IMG/VR virus record: IMGVR_UViG_3300018424_003932
Span: 1 to 36,202 of that record
DNA: 36,202 bases
Source: a virus
Reading direction: 5' to 3' (one strand)
A program made the translations under genes and the position numbers. The notes beneath the pieces were generated by a model. The model saw only the letters and a program-made list of their open reading frames with translations, had not been told where the DNA came from and did not search any database. Shown in pieces: positions 1 through 7,946 of this stretch. Every line of letters starts with the position of its first letter. Position 1 is the stretch's first letter.

Positions 1-1
1 A

Positions 2-559
2 TCTAGTAACTATGGCTATTTCTTTATATCACAAAATATTACAGGAAATATTCAAAGAAATGTAAGCAATGCCTACACAATCCAATCACACAGTGATTTA
101 AATAATGCTCCAAATGCATTTATTACAAAAGCAAGCTGGGAAGCAAGCGGCGGCACAAATGGCACAGCAGTAAGTAGCACCAGCTCAAATCCAAGTTGGC
201 CTGCTGGTACAGTTATAAACAAAATTTCATTGGAAGATTTTGCAGGTACAGAATACTATCAAATTGAATTTAACCAAGCGGCTCAAGGAACACTACAACA
301 AGGTAGTGGCACAATTACACTAGAATTTAGTGCTCCTGCATACGGACAACCAGGTGAAACTGTGCTTTCATTTATATCTCAACCAGGAGAAAGAGCAACT
401 TTAAGTCTTGCAGAATTGAAAGAACTTACGAATACTACACTTGGAGGTAGAGGTACATTCCCGAATGGACCAGACGTTCTTGCAATCAACATTTATAAAA
501 CATCTGGTGCAGACATAGGCGCTAACTTAATTCTAAGATGGGGTGAAGCTCAAGCGTAA
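2..559 (+). CDS. Virion structural protein, C-terminal fragment
   Basis: The reading frame is open from the left edge of the window to the TAA at 557-559, so this is the last 185 residues of a longer protein. An internal TTG at 230 is only an in-frame codon, not a likely start. The fragment is rich in Ser, Thr, Asn and Gly, has no Cys, and has the alternating polar/hydrophobic pattern of beta-structured phage fibre or baseplate proteins. It ends ILRWGEAQA. I do not recognise a family. It converges with the 2OG-oxygenase gene on the other strand, and the two 3' ends overlap by 10 bp. The virion assignment is inference from composition and the neighbouring tail genes. Confidence 0.6.
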   Translation, partial: SSNYGYFFISQNITGNIQRNVSNAYTIQSHSDLNNAPNAFITKASWEASGGTNGTAVSSTSSNPSWPAGTVINKISLEDFAGTEYYQIEFNQAAQGTLQQGSGTITLEFSAPAYGQPGETVLSFISQPGERATLSLAELKELTNTTLGGRGTFPNGPDVLAINIYKTSGADIGANLILRWGEAQA

Positions 560-1077
560 ATGTTATAATTTACAATACATCTAGGCTTGTCTGTAGGATA
601 TCCACCTGCATGTAAAGTATTACCGTCAAACAATACTATACGTCCTTTTTTAGGTGACACACGTTCTATGATTTTTTCATTTTCAAAAAATACAGTGTCT
701 CCGTCGCTGTCGTTTAGATAGTAAATTAAGCCTAAATGCTCTTCTGGACGATCTGTATGCGGAGCATAATGTTCCAAACTAGTTTTGTGTGGCACAGTTA
801 TAAAAAGTCTAGCCGCAATAATATCAATTAAATTTATATCTAAATTTGCACACACAATTTGTGGTACTTTACTAAAGTTACCATAATGTTCTGTAAGTTT
901 TGTACTGCTTTTTAAAACATGTTCAAAACTGACAGGTAAAATATTTCCGTCATACGCAGTTGGTTCATACTTACATACTAGTGGTAACATAGCATTAACA
1001 TTATTATTACCAAATACAAGTGTATGGTAATAGTCCTGTAAATCTAAAGGAATAATATCGTCTTTAATTACTATCAT
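550..1077 (-). CDS. 2OG-Fe(II) oxygenase, prolyl 4-hydroxylase type
   Basis: A 175-residue protein with the double-stranded beta-helix iron site: HTD at residues 107-109 (first His and Asp), the distal His at 156 in LHAGG, and a downstream Arg (166) placed to bind 2-oxoglutarate. The strand GLIYYLNDSDGDTVFF is typical of the prolyl 4-hydroxylase-like family. Such enzymes hydroxylate a protein or small-molecule substrate with O2 and 2-oxoglutarate; the substrate here is unknown. It is the last gene of the heptose operon and its start overlaps the end of gmhB by 14 nt, implying translational coupling. It is not closely similar to the two oxygenases at 7947-9196. Hydroxylation of a sugar or tail protein is possible but unsupported. 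Confidence 0.8.
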   Translation of the reverse strand: MIVIKDDIIPLDLQDYYHTLVFGNNNVNAMLPLVCKYEPTAYDGNILPVSFEHVLKSSTKLTEHYGNFSKVPQIVCANLDINLIDIIAARLFITVPHKTSLEHYAPHTDRPEEHLGLIYYLNDSDGDTVFFENEKIIERVSPKKGRIVLFDGNTLHAGGYPTDKPRCIVNYNIYA

Positions 1078-1699
1078 CTAAGCTATCCACAAACGCGGCT
1101 AGATTGTCAAACACTTTTGTTGCTTTTCTAATATTTTTATATGTAAATCTTTTTTTAATTAATTGTTCAGTTTCTTTACCATGTCCTGTACGTACAAGTA
1201 TAGGTTTAGCACCCATTTTTAGAGCGGCCTTTAAATCTCTAATTCTGTCACCTACATAATAACCCTTAGAAAATTTTACATGAGGTACTTCTTTTTCGCA
1301 ACGCTTGAACATACCAGTGTTTGGTTTAGCATACATATCATTTTTTGCGCTACTTGCACTATAATACAACCCATCTATACTAGGACATCCTGCTTTGCCT
1401 AGTTCTTCAAACATATAAGTGTGTAATTTATCTACATCTTCTTGTGTGTATAATCCTTTTTCTATACCACCTTGATTTGTAATGATTACAATTTTATGAC
1501 CAAGTTTACGCAATTTTACAATAGCATCTAAACTTCCATCTTCAAATTTCCAGTCATCTTTTTTGTATACATAGTCTCCTATGTCTACATTTATAACTCC
1601 GTCTCTATCTAAACCAACTACACATTTTGGTGCAATATAGTCTGGTTTATAAAAATCGATGTCAACGTCATCACTCCATACTATCTTGGGATTGTTCAT
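1064..1699 (-). CDS. gmhB: D-glycero-D-manno-heptose 1,7-bisphosphate phosphatase (GmhB-like HAD)
   Basis: HAD-family phosphatase of 211 residues. Motif I is LDRDGVIN with the nucleophile and acid at D31 and D33. Motif II is ITNQGG near residues 73-78. A KPNTGMF motif and YYVGDRIRDLKAA (motif IV acids) follow. This is the arrangement of GmhB/HisB-N phosphatases, which remove the C7 phosphate of heptose bisphosphate between the HldE kinase and nucleotidyltransferase steps. The E. coli enzyme has a zinc loop with several Cys/His before its KP motif; here that stretch reads YYSASSAKNDMYAKP and has no Cys. The gene overlaps the cupin gene upstream by 29 nt and the oxygenase downstream by 14 nt. 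The assignment rests on motifs plus the adjacent hldE and hldD. Confidence 0.85.
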   Translation of the reverse strand: MNNPKIVWSDDVDIDFYKPDYIAPKCVVGLDRDGVINVDIGDYVYKKDDWKFEDGSLDAIVKLRKLGHKIVIITNQGGIEKGLYTQEDVDKLHTYMFEELGKAGCPSIDGLYYSASSAKNDMYAKPNTGMFKRCEKEVPHVKFSKGYYVGDRIRDLKAALKMGAKPILVRTGHGKETEQLIKKRFTYKNIRKATKVFDNLAAFVDSLDDSN

Positions 1700-2096
1700 C
1701 TTGTATTTCTTTCAATTTTGCAGTTATTTCTCCTTGACTATCGCCAGGAATAATTCTATAGTTATCTTCTACACTATCAGCTGTACTTACTTCTGTAATA
1801 CTACTTCCATCTTCTAGAGCTTCTAGTTGATGTGGTAATAGTGGAGGATTATGCCATGTGCTACCTGTAGTTAAAGTTTGACTAAACAATGTAGCAGTTT
1901 TTGTATCAATCCATCTCAATAAAAAACTACCGTTATTAACAAACCAAGTTTCGTCTTTTTCTCTGTGGAAATGCATACTAAATTTGTTTCCTTTTTTAGT
2001 AAAAACTAACATTTTACCACAGTATTTGTCATTGCTTGCCCAAATTACTTCATAACCCCAACCTTTTTCTACTTTACCATTTAATCTATCTGTCAT
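1671..2096 (-). CDS. Cupin, type II phosphomannose isomerase-like
   Basis: A single-domain cupin of 141 residues. It opens with EKGWGYEVIW, the hallmark of the C-terminal (isomerase) domain of ManC-type bifunctional proteins. The metal-site motif HFHREKDETWFV and the second cupin block WHNPPLLPHQLEAL follow. In that family the domain isomerises a sugar phosphate with a bound divalent metal. It lies between hldD and gmhB with overlaps of 11 and 29 nt, so it should act in the same sugar pathway. GmhA, the sedoheptulose-7-phosphate isomerase that starts heptose synthesis, is not visible, and this cupin could supply an isomerase step; that is speculation. A paralogous cupin is fused to a nucleotidyltransferase at 28625-29395. 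Confidence 0.75.
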   Translation of the reverse strand: MTDRLNGKVEKGWGYEVIWASNDKYCGKMLVFTKKGNKFSMHFHREKDETWFVNNGSFLLRWIDTKTATLFSQTLTTGSTWHNPPLLPHQLEALEDGSSITEVSTADSVEDNYRIIPGDSQGEITAKLKEIQDEQSQDSME

Positions 2097-2919
2097 TTAT
2101 CCATTCCTTTGTTGTAGTGAATTTAAATTCACCAATAGTTTTTAGTAACTTGTCATTATTACTACACGTATAATTTTGATATTGATTTTTTAATATATCA
2201 GGCATTGGTATTGGGTTTATCTTTGCATCATATTTCTCTGCAATATCTTCTGCAATACTTTGAAAACTTGTTGCTACACCAGTACCACAATTCCATATAC
2301 CACTTTCGTCAATATCTAATAATTTTTCTACAATTTTACAAACATCACCAACATATATAAAATCTCTTTTGTAGTTTGCACTATTTTCAAAAGGTTGTAC
2401 AATACCTTTAGTTTGAGCTTGTTCAGTAAATTTATGAAATACACTCATTTGATTGCCTTTGTGTTCTTCATGCTCTCCATAAACATTGAAGAAACGTAGT
2501 CCTTGTATTTTACATTTATATTGTTCCCAATCTAACAGCGTTATACTTCGGTCAAATAAGTATTTGCTCCATGCATAAGGGCTTTGTGGTTGTAAAGGCC
2601 CATCTTCTGTAAAATGCTGTGTATCTCCATATACGCTGGCACTAGATGCATACAGAAAATCAACACCCTGCATGTCACAAACTTGTAATAATCTATGACT
2701 AAAATCTAAGTTGTATTGTAATATTTTTTCAACATCTCTTTCTGTTGTGCTACTAATTGCACCCATGTGTATAACTTTATCAAATTGACTACAATCTGGC
2801 ACTACATTCAATGTAGGTTCATTGTATTCAGCAATGCCATGTCCTTTAGACATAAGGTAATTTTTTAAATTTTTACCAATAAAACCTGCGGCACCAGTAA
2901 TTAAAATTTTATAACTCAT
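2086..2919 (-). CDS. hldD: ADP-L-glycero-D-manno-heptose 6-epimerase-like SDR (HldD)
   Basis: Extended short-chain dehydrogenase of 277 residues. The N-terminal dinucleotide-binding loop is TGAAGFIGKN (residues 8-17). The catalytic Ser is in YASSASVYGD, and Tyr/Lys are in YAWSKYLFD. FFNVYGEHEEHKGNQMSVFHKF is very like the substrate-binding part of HldD, where the epimerase inverts C6 of ADP-D,D-heptose. Length is a little under the usual 310 or so. Its start overlaps the hldE stop by 11 nt, which supports one pathway and coupled translation. A different NDP-sugar epimerase cannot be excluded on motifs alone, but the hldE and gmhB neighbours make HldD the best call. Confidence 0.83.
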   Translation of the reverse strand: MSYKILITGAAGFIGKNLKNYLMSKGHGIAEYNEPTLNVVPDCSQFDKVIHMGAISSTTERDVEKILQYNLDFSHRLLQVCDMQGVDFLYASSASVYGDTQHFTEDGPLQPQSPYAWSKYLFDRSITLLDWEQYKCKIQGLRFFNVYGEHEEHKGNQMSVFHKFTEQAQTKGIVQPFENSANYKRDFIYVGDVCKIVEKLLDIDESGIWNCGTGVATSFQSIAEDIAEKYDAKINPIPMPDILKNQYQNYTCSNNDKLLKTIGEFKFTTTKEWINDR

Positions 2920-4054
2920 TTATTTTCTCTAATGTTGCTGTTGTAGAAAATCCTTTTACTGTAGGAACAATATGCACTGGTGCTAAATCGTGCCCTACAA
3001 TTTCTTCTACAGTGTAATCTCCGCCTTTAACTATAAGATCAGGCTTTAATTTTTTTATTAATTCATATGGAGTATCTTCAGTAAATGTATGCACTTCGTC
3101 GATCCATGGTAGTACTTCTAGTTGTGCTACTCTTGTTGCAACATCGTTAATAGGACGATCACTTCCTTTAAGTCGTTTCACACTACCGTCACTGTTTACT
3201 CCTACTATAAGTTTATCACCTAAACTTCTAGCTTCTTTTAGTAATGTTAAATGTCCTTTATGCAAAACATCAAAACAACCATTTGTGAATACAACACGCT
3301 TTTGTAGATCTTTTTCAGTTAAAATATACGTGCCTAAATGTTTTACACTTTCAGAAGAACCTCGTATAGCAAGTTCTAAACATTTTTTATAATCGTACTC
3401 TTTAGTAAGAGCATACACAAATCCTGCTATAAAACAATCACCTGCGCCTGTTACATCAGATACTTCAACTGTTTCTACAGACATATCATATTCTTTGTCT
3501 TCTATTTTTGCAATAACATTATTACCTGCATCTGTAGTAATGATATTGCCTTTCCACTCATCAAATTCAAAATTAGTAAATTCATTATAATTAGGTTTTA
3601 CTAACCAAGCTCCTTCGTAATCATGAGCGTAACGTTTTGGATCTACAATTATTTTACAATTAAATTTGTTAATATGTTTTATAATTTTTTTGGAATTATC
3701 TAATACACCTTTATCATAGTCACTTAAAACTACAATATCGTAACTAGAAAAATCTGATTGTTTTATTTGCTCTAATACAGCACCCGAATCTGCATCTTTG
3801 TCATCATCTATACGTGTGATGTAATGCCCGTCACAAATTACTCTAGTCTTAACACTGTTATGTCCTTGGTAATTAAATAGATCTACATTAACACCTAAAC
3901 TTTTCAAGTTCTCGTATACTAATCCTGCACCACCAATAGTTTCTACAATTCTTTCTTGTGATACAACAGGCACTGGTGCTTCTGGACTCAAACGTGTGCT
4001 TGTTCCATATATGTATTTGTCTATTATTATATCACCAATTACTAAAACTTTCAT
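2909..4054 (-). CDS. hldE: Bifunctional heptose-7-phosphate kinase / heptose-1-phosphate adenylyltransferase (HldE)
   Basis: The N-terminal part is a PfkB/ribokinase-type kinase: VIGDIIIDKYIYG at the start, LSPEAPVPVV (near-identical to the HldE signature), and the catalytic DVTGAGDCFIAGF at about residue 200. The C-terminal part, from about residue 254, is a nucleotidyltransferase with FTNGCFDVLHKGH (HxGH site) and LIVGVNSDGSVKRLKG. Together they phosphorylate D-glycero-D-manno-heptose 7-phosphate at C1 and later make ADP-heptose. At 381 residues it is about 100 shorter than E. coli HldE, mainly in the kinase half; both active-site motifs remain. It is first in the operon and starts 5 nt after the -10 box of a strong sigma70-type promoter, with no Shine-Dalgarno sequence. 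Confidence 0.92.
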   Translation of the reverse strand: MKVLVIGDIIIDKYIYGTSTRLSPEAPVPVVSQERIVETIGGAGLVYENLKSLGVNVDLFNYQGHNSVKTRVICDGHYITRIDDDKDADSGAVLEQIKQSDFSSYDIVVLSDYDKGVLDNSKKIIKHINKFNCKIIVDPKRYAHDYEGAWLVKPNYNEFTNFEFDEWKGNIITTDAGNNVIAKIEDKEYDMSVETVEVSDVTGAGDCFIAGFVYALTKEYDYKKCLELAIRGSSESVKHLGTYILTEKDLQKRVVFTNGCFDVLHKGHLTLLKEARSLGDKLIVGVNSDGSVKRLKGSDRPINDVATRVAQLEVLPWIDEVHTFTEDTPYELIKKLKPDLIVKGGDYTVEEIVGHDLAPVHIVPTVKGFSTTATLEKINEL

Positions 4055-4059
4055 AACTT

Positions 4060-4088
4060 ATTATACTACATTTAAGAAAGTAAATCAA
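4060..4088 (-). promoter_or_regulatory. Sigma70-type promoter of the heptose operon
   Basis: On the minus strand: TTGATT (4088-4083), a 17-nt spacer, then TATAAT (4065-4060). The hldE ATG begins 5 nt later at 4054, so the transcript should have essentially no leader. The promoter overlaps the end of the Nudix gene, so the heptose operon can be transcribed independently of gp14-gp15 upstream. A host-like promoter suggests early or middle expression by host sigma70 RNA polymerase. Confidence 0.75.
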
Positions 4089-4506
4089 GCACTTTTGTTA
4101 AAGTTTCTAACTTATTTTGATTAACTTTACTATTCAATGTATTCCGTAATCCTTGGTGTAATGGTTTAGGCCAACTTCCGCTTTTTACCCAAGCATAGCC
4201 GTCGTGTTCATCATTTAATATTGGAATAAACTCATTATCTATAACACACAAATATGTGTGAAAGAAGAATTTTTGATCAGTTGATATAAATGTTTCTAAT
4301 GGAATTGTTTTTTTAATATCAGGGATCTGTCCAATTTCTTCTTTTATTTCACGTTTTAGTGCCTCCCAAGGAGTTTCGCTATTTTCGTTAGTACCGCCTA
4401 CTAATCCCCAAACATTTTTTTGCTTAGTATTTGTCCTACGAAGTAATAGATATCTCTTTGTGGATAGAGAATAAAACAGAGTTCCACTGCAAATAATCTT
4501 GTTCAT
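4072..4506 (-). CDS. Nudix hydrolase
   Basis: 144 residues with a Nudix box at 38-60: Gly38, Glu44, REIKEE at 52-57 and Gly59, matching GX5EX7REUXEEXG; only the last position (Gln60) departs from the hydrophobic consensus. YLLLRRTNTKQKNVWGLVGG precedes the box, as in MutT and NDP-sugar hydrolases. Nudix enzymes cleave nucleoside diphosphates linked to another group using Mg2+. Substrate is not determinable; candidates are oxidised nucleotides or a nucleotide sugar, given the heptose genes immediately downstream. It starts 9 nt after the gp15 stop, so it is probably co-transcribed with the gp14-gp15 pair, and its 3' end carries the hldE promoter. Confidence 0.85.
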   Translation of the reverse strand: MNKIICSGTLFYSLSTKRYLLLRRTNTKQKNVWGLVGGTNENSETPWEALKREIKEEIGQIPDIKKTIPLETFISTDQKFFFHTYLCVIDNEFIPILNDEHDGYAWVKSGSWPKPLHQGLRNTLNSKVNQNKLETLTKVLDLLS

Positions 4507-4514
4507 GTAATTAA

Positions 4515-5945
4515 TTAGCCGTTAAGACTTATGCGCCAAGTGCCTCTTGGATACAGACCTTCTACACTTAGTAGCCATTCTTCGCTATTCCAACGATATT
4601 GTACACCAGTATTAAGATTTGTAGTGTATGTAACATCTGTTGTTTCGCTTGCATCAAATACTATTTGCCATTCAGTACCAGTCCACTCTATAATATCATT
4701 TTTATCAGCTAAGAAATCAGTGCCGTTACCATTTTTCCAAGCATCTGGACCATCTGTATTACTTGCATCTCCTATGCTATCTAACAATAATATCCTTGCA
4801 CCAATACCTTTCATATTAGTAGGTGGTGTTTTTGTAGGATCTACAATGTAATCAATTGACGTCCATTGTGCATTTTGTCTTGCAGGACCTTCGATAATTG
4901 AATTACTAGGAAATGTATCTATATCCCAATTTATAACCATTTCTGTTTCATCGTTTGGATTAATACTTATTGTACCTGTAACTTCTTGTGATTCATCTAA
5001 TTTTCTAATATAAACTCTACTAATATCATCTTGGTATTGTCCAGGATATGATTCTAGAATTTGACGCCAATTTGATTCGCCAACTCTTCCATTTTTAACA
5101 AGTTGAATTATATTACCAGTTACATACAATCCAAATCCTTGATAAGTGGATGCAATAACTTCTGCATCTGTACCTAATGTACCTATTTCAGCAGGATTAC
5201 CTGTTGCACCTGGCACTATAGAATCATCGTATCTGTTTAATTCTGGCATACTTAAACTTAAATCAATCGTTCCTGTTTTTTCATCAAATATACTTGTAAT
5301 TATATTTGTGATAACACCTAAGCGTTTTACTTTTACTGGAGGTGAAATGTAAATTGGTGTACTGAAATCTAATTTTCCTACATCTATCTCACTGTCAACC
5401 CCTACAGGTATACTCCTTGTACTAAAAGTTATACCTTCCATGTTAACTACACTTAAACTTGTCCAGTCAATATAGTTATCTGTGGTTTGTATTTCTAAAC
5501 TAGGATTAAACAGCATAAGTATCTGTTCCATTATTTGTAATTTTTGATCCGTGTTTGTTGCCCATATGTCTACACTCATACGTAATGTGTATGGACTTGG
5601 TTGAAGTCTTTCTACTGTATAATTTTTACCTTGATAATTAAGATATTCATTATTGTTCTCGTCATATGCACGTTCTCTTATATTAACTTTATTGATATAA
5701 CTTGAATCAGCAGTTCTAGTTCTGTCCATTTCTAAACCTGTAATATAAACAGCTATTCTAGGAGCAGTGGGTATTTTGTTTTCACTATTATCTCTAATAA
5801 TGTTTGCAACTTGTCTTGTAAGATCTCCGTACATAACCGGTACTTGTTTTAGTGTACCACTACCATCTTTAACAGAGAAATTACTAAACAATCTCACCAT
5901 TTGTGTTACATAACGTCTTATTTGTGCATCGTAAAAATGTTGCAT
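4515..5945 (-). CDS. gp15: Tail sheath stabiliser / tail completion protein (T4 gp15-like)
   Basis: The N-terminus FYDAQIRRYVTQMVRLFSNF, followed by QVPVMYGD, aligns by eye with the start of T4 gp15, as does QPSPYTLRMSVDIW followed by QIMEQILMLFNP near residues 113-145. T4 gp15 forms the hexameric ring that caps and stabilises the sheath and contacts the neck. This protein has 476 residues against 272 in T4; the extra C-terminal half ends in two Trp-rich modules (IIEWTGTEW near 413-421 and the last 30 residues) like those in gp18 and gp14. It overlaps the gp14 stop in a TAATG junction, so the two neck/tail-joining proteins are coupled in translation. Confidence 0.85.
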   Translation of the reverse strand: MQHFYDAQIRRYVTQMVRLFSNFSVKDGSGTLKQVPVMYGDLTRQVANIIRDNSENKIPTAPRIAVYITGLEMDRTRTADSSYINKVNIRERAYDENNNEYLNYQGKNYTVERLQPSPYTLRMSVDIWATNTDQKLQIMEQILMLFNPSLEIQTTDNYIDWTSLSVVNMEGITFSTRSIPVGVDSEIDVGKLDFSTPIYISPPVKVKRLGVITNIITSIFDEKTGTIDLSLSMPELNRYDDSIVPGATGNPAEIGTLGTDAEVIASTYQGFGLYVTGNIIQLVKNGRVGESNWRQILESYPGQYQDDISRVYIRKLDESQEVTGTISINPNDETEMVINWDIDTFPSNSIIEGPARQNAQWTSIDYIVDPTKTPPTNMKGIGARILLLDSIGDASNTDGPDAWKNGNGTDFLADKNDIIEWTGTEWQIVFDASETTDVTYTTNLNTGVQYRWNSEEWLLSVEGLYPRGTWRISLNG

Positions 5946-7102
5946 TAATTATCTGCCTTAGGTCTAAGTGCTTTTGATAAGCTCTGTCTTTCTTGGACTT
6001 GTTCACCACCAATTGTACTTGTTTTTGTATTGTTAACAAAGGTACCTTTTTGTGTATCTTTTGTATCTGTGTTTGTTAAATCTGTCCTTACACCGTCTTG
6101 TAATTTCATCCATCTATTATTTGTATATTTAAACAATCTTTTTGGCATAAAATCTGTCCTTAAGAAGTAATCACCTTCTAATGGCTGATTAGGAAATTGA
6201 ATTCCCATGCCGTAAGGTGCTCCGTTTGGCGCATCTTCAACGCCTAACAAGTATCCTTTATATCCATGTCTATCAGGTCTATCAGCTATTTCGTCTGTAG
6301 TTGTGATTATTCCACTAGCGTCTATATCAGTTTCATCAGCAGTTTGTAAAGCAACAGAACCATCATCATTCGTACTAAGTGTGTAAAAGTTTGTAATGTC
6401 ATATCCAGATTTACTTGCATCAGCTTCAGCTTGTTCTATTACTGCATTGTTAATTTGCATTTCTTTTTCATAAGTTGAAAGCAGATCTCTAAGTGTATTA
6501 TCCGAACCTTCTTCTGCAGGTAAATCAAGTATTTCTTTGAATTCTTGTGAATCAACAATTTGTTTTAATTTCATTCTATACAAATGTGGATACCAAGTTG
6601 GTGAAAATCCTTCAGCCGCTCTGTTAACATCTTCAACAACATAAAATCTTTTAAGAGCAAACGAATAGTCATTTAGTGCATATTCGTCTTTTAAATGAGG
6701 TAGTTCTATTACATCACCGCTCATAATTTTTCTACCAAGAGTCTTTACACTACTGTTAATATGAACAGTCATAAACAGTGTATCATTTTGCAAAAATAAT
6801 CCAAATTGACTAAGGTCAAAATCTATGTCATTTACATTGTATATTGCTCTCATTGTATAGATGTCTGGATCGTATTTTCTATCTCTATTTTCTAAAAACA
6901 ACATATCTTGTATATTAGTTTCTTTTACTGCATCATATCTAGGCTGATCAGCAGTAGCATTAGCTTCATCAGGATTTGAAGGTCCTAAATACTTATGGAC
7001 ATGTATATCTGTACCGCCTACGGTAAACATTTCAAGGATTTGCTTGTCTAAAAAGTTGTAATCCTTGCCTTTTTCTGGTTTATATAAAGATAGTCTTGGC
7101 AT
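5945..7102 (-). CDS. gp14: Neck protein (T4 gp14-like)
   Basis: 385 residues from ATG at 7102. The block FGLFLQNDTLFMTVHINSS, then GDVIELPHLKDEYALNDYSF and FYVVEDVNRA, matches the conserved core of T4 gp14 ([28 protein letters not shown]). gp14 and gp13 form the neck that closes the filled head and receives the tail. T4 gp14 is 256 residues; the extra length includes a C-terminal module near residues 310-337 (GDYFLRTD then LFKYTNNRWMKL) also seen in gp18. An in-frame ATG lies at 7108, but 7102 is preferred: a late-type ATAAATA box ends exactly 5 nt before it and there is no ribosome site for either. It is divergent from gp13, its functional partner. Confidence 0.82.
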   Translation of the reverse strand: MPRLSLYKPEKGKDYNFLDKQILEMFTVGGTDIHVHKYLGPSNPDEANATADQPRYDAVKETNIQDMLFLENRDRKYDPDIYTMRAIYNVNDIDFDLSQFGLFLQNDTLFMTVHINSSVKTLGRKIMSGDVIELPHLKDEYALNDYSFALKRFYVVEDVNRAAEGFSPTWYPHLYRMKLKQIVDSQEFKEILDLPAEEGSDNTLRDLLSTYEKEMQINNAVIEQAEADASKSGYDITNFYTLSTNDDGSVALQTADETDIDASGIITTTDEIADRPDRHGYKGYLLGVEDAPNGAPYGMGIQFPNQPLEGDYFLRTDFMPKRLFKYTNNRWMKLQDGVRTDLTNTDTKDTQKGTFVNNTKTSTIGGEQVQERQSLSKALRPKADN

Positions 7103-7107
7103 ATACA

Positions 7108-7128
7108 TATTTATCGTAACGATAAATA
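7108..7128. promoter_or_regulatory. Divergent, palindromic late promoter pair for gp14 and gp13
   Basis: The arms tatttatcgt (7108-7117) and acgataaata (7119-7128) are exact inverted repeats around one central base. Each arm is a GATAAATA late-promoter box, one facing each way. The minus box is followed after 5 nt by the gp14 ATG (7102). The plus box is followed by GGAGA at 7134-7138 and the gp13 ATG at 7146. Confidence 0.7.
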
Positions 7129-7145
7129 CTAGTGGAGAAAGTTTT

Positions 7146-7904
7146 ATGGCTACACTAGCAACAAAAAAACAAGAAGTATATGATTATGTTTACACCCTTT
7201 TAGGCGGTGGTATGGTTGATGTGGAGTTAGATCCTGCACATTACGAAACAGCATTAGACAAAGCACTATCAAGATTTAGACAAAGATCTGACAACTCAGT
7301 TGAAGAGTCTTATCTTTTTATGCCAACTGTAGAAGACCAGAATACATATGTTCTTCCACAAAACGTAATTGAAGTTAGAAGATTATTTAGACGTTCAATT
7401 GGTTCACGCACAGGTGGAGGCGACGGTGGTACTTTATTCGAACCATTTAATATGGCATACACAAATACATATTTGCTTAGTTCATCTAACATGGGCGGAC
7501 TTGCTACATACGATTTGTTTAGTCAATATCAAGAATTAGTAGGTAGAATGTTTGGTTCTTTTATAGAATTCAAATGGAATACAACAACTAAAGAACTGAC
7601 ACTTTTACAAAGACCTAGAACAGAAGAAACACTTTTACTTTTTGCATATAACTATCGTCCAGATGAACAATTATTGGAAGATTATCTTGCAAAACAATGG
7701 ATAAAAGATTATACACTTGCTACGTGTAAATACATGCTTGGTGAAGCACGTAGTAAATTTGCTACTATTGCTGGACCACAAGGTGGATCAGCACTTAATG
7801 GTGATGCACTAAAAGCTGAAGCACAAGCTGAAATGGAAAAATTAGAAGCAGAAGTAAGCACAGCAATACCTGGTGGCATGGGATATGGATTCACAATAGG
7901 TTAA
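7146..7904 (+). CDS. gp13: Neck protein (T4 gp13-like)
   Basis: 252 residues from ATG 7146, chosen over in-frame upstream codons because GGAGA lies 8-12 nt before it. The N-terminal region TKKQEVYDYVYTLLGGGMVDVELDPAHYETALDKAL, read in parts, followed by YVLPQNVIEVRRLFR near residue 75, is typical of marine T4-like gp13. T4 gp13 (309 residues) joins gp14 in the neck complex that completes the packaged head. The C-terminal third is Ala/Glu-rich and helical and ends in a Gly-rich tail. It is divergent from gp14 and preceded by a late-type box, so both neck genes are probably switched on together. A sigma70-type promoter for the next operon follows 8 nt after the stop. Confidence 0.85.
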   Translation: MATLATKKQEVYDYVYTLLGGGMVDVELDPAHYETALDKALSRFRQRSDNSVEESYLFMPTVEDQNTYVLPQNVIEVRRLFRRSIGSRTGGGDGGTLFEPFNMAYTNTYLLSSSNMGGLATYDLFSQYQELVGRMFGSFIEFKWNTTTKELTLLQRPRTEETLLLFAYNYRPDEQLLEDYLAKQWIKDYTLATCKYMLGEARSKFATIAGPQGGSALNGDALKAEAQAEMEKLEAEVSTAIPGGMGYGFTIG

Positions 7905-7911
7905 AAAACAC

Positions 7912-7940
7912 TTGACAAACTAATTTTTTTATTGTATATT
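7912..7940 (+). promoter_or_regulatory. Consensus sigma70-type promoter, leaderless geometry
   Basis: TTGACA (7912-7917), a 17-nt spacer and TATATT (7935-7940), then exactly 6 nt to the ATG at 7947. With the usual -12 to -7 placement of the -10 box, +1 falls on the A of ATG. There is no Shine-Dalgarno sequence. It drives the two oxygenases and dNMP kinase. Confidence 0.75.
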
Positions 7941-7946
7941 TTATAC

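Noticed and set aside
4531-4851. Open frame on the plus strand inside gp15
   Set aside because: Antisense to a clear gp15 gene, no ribosome site, no recognisable protein; same for the plus frame at 5146-5352.
7932-7946. TTG start for the first 2OG oxygenase
   Set aside because: It lies in the spacer/-10 region of the promoter; the ATG at 7947 begins right at the expected +1.
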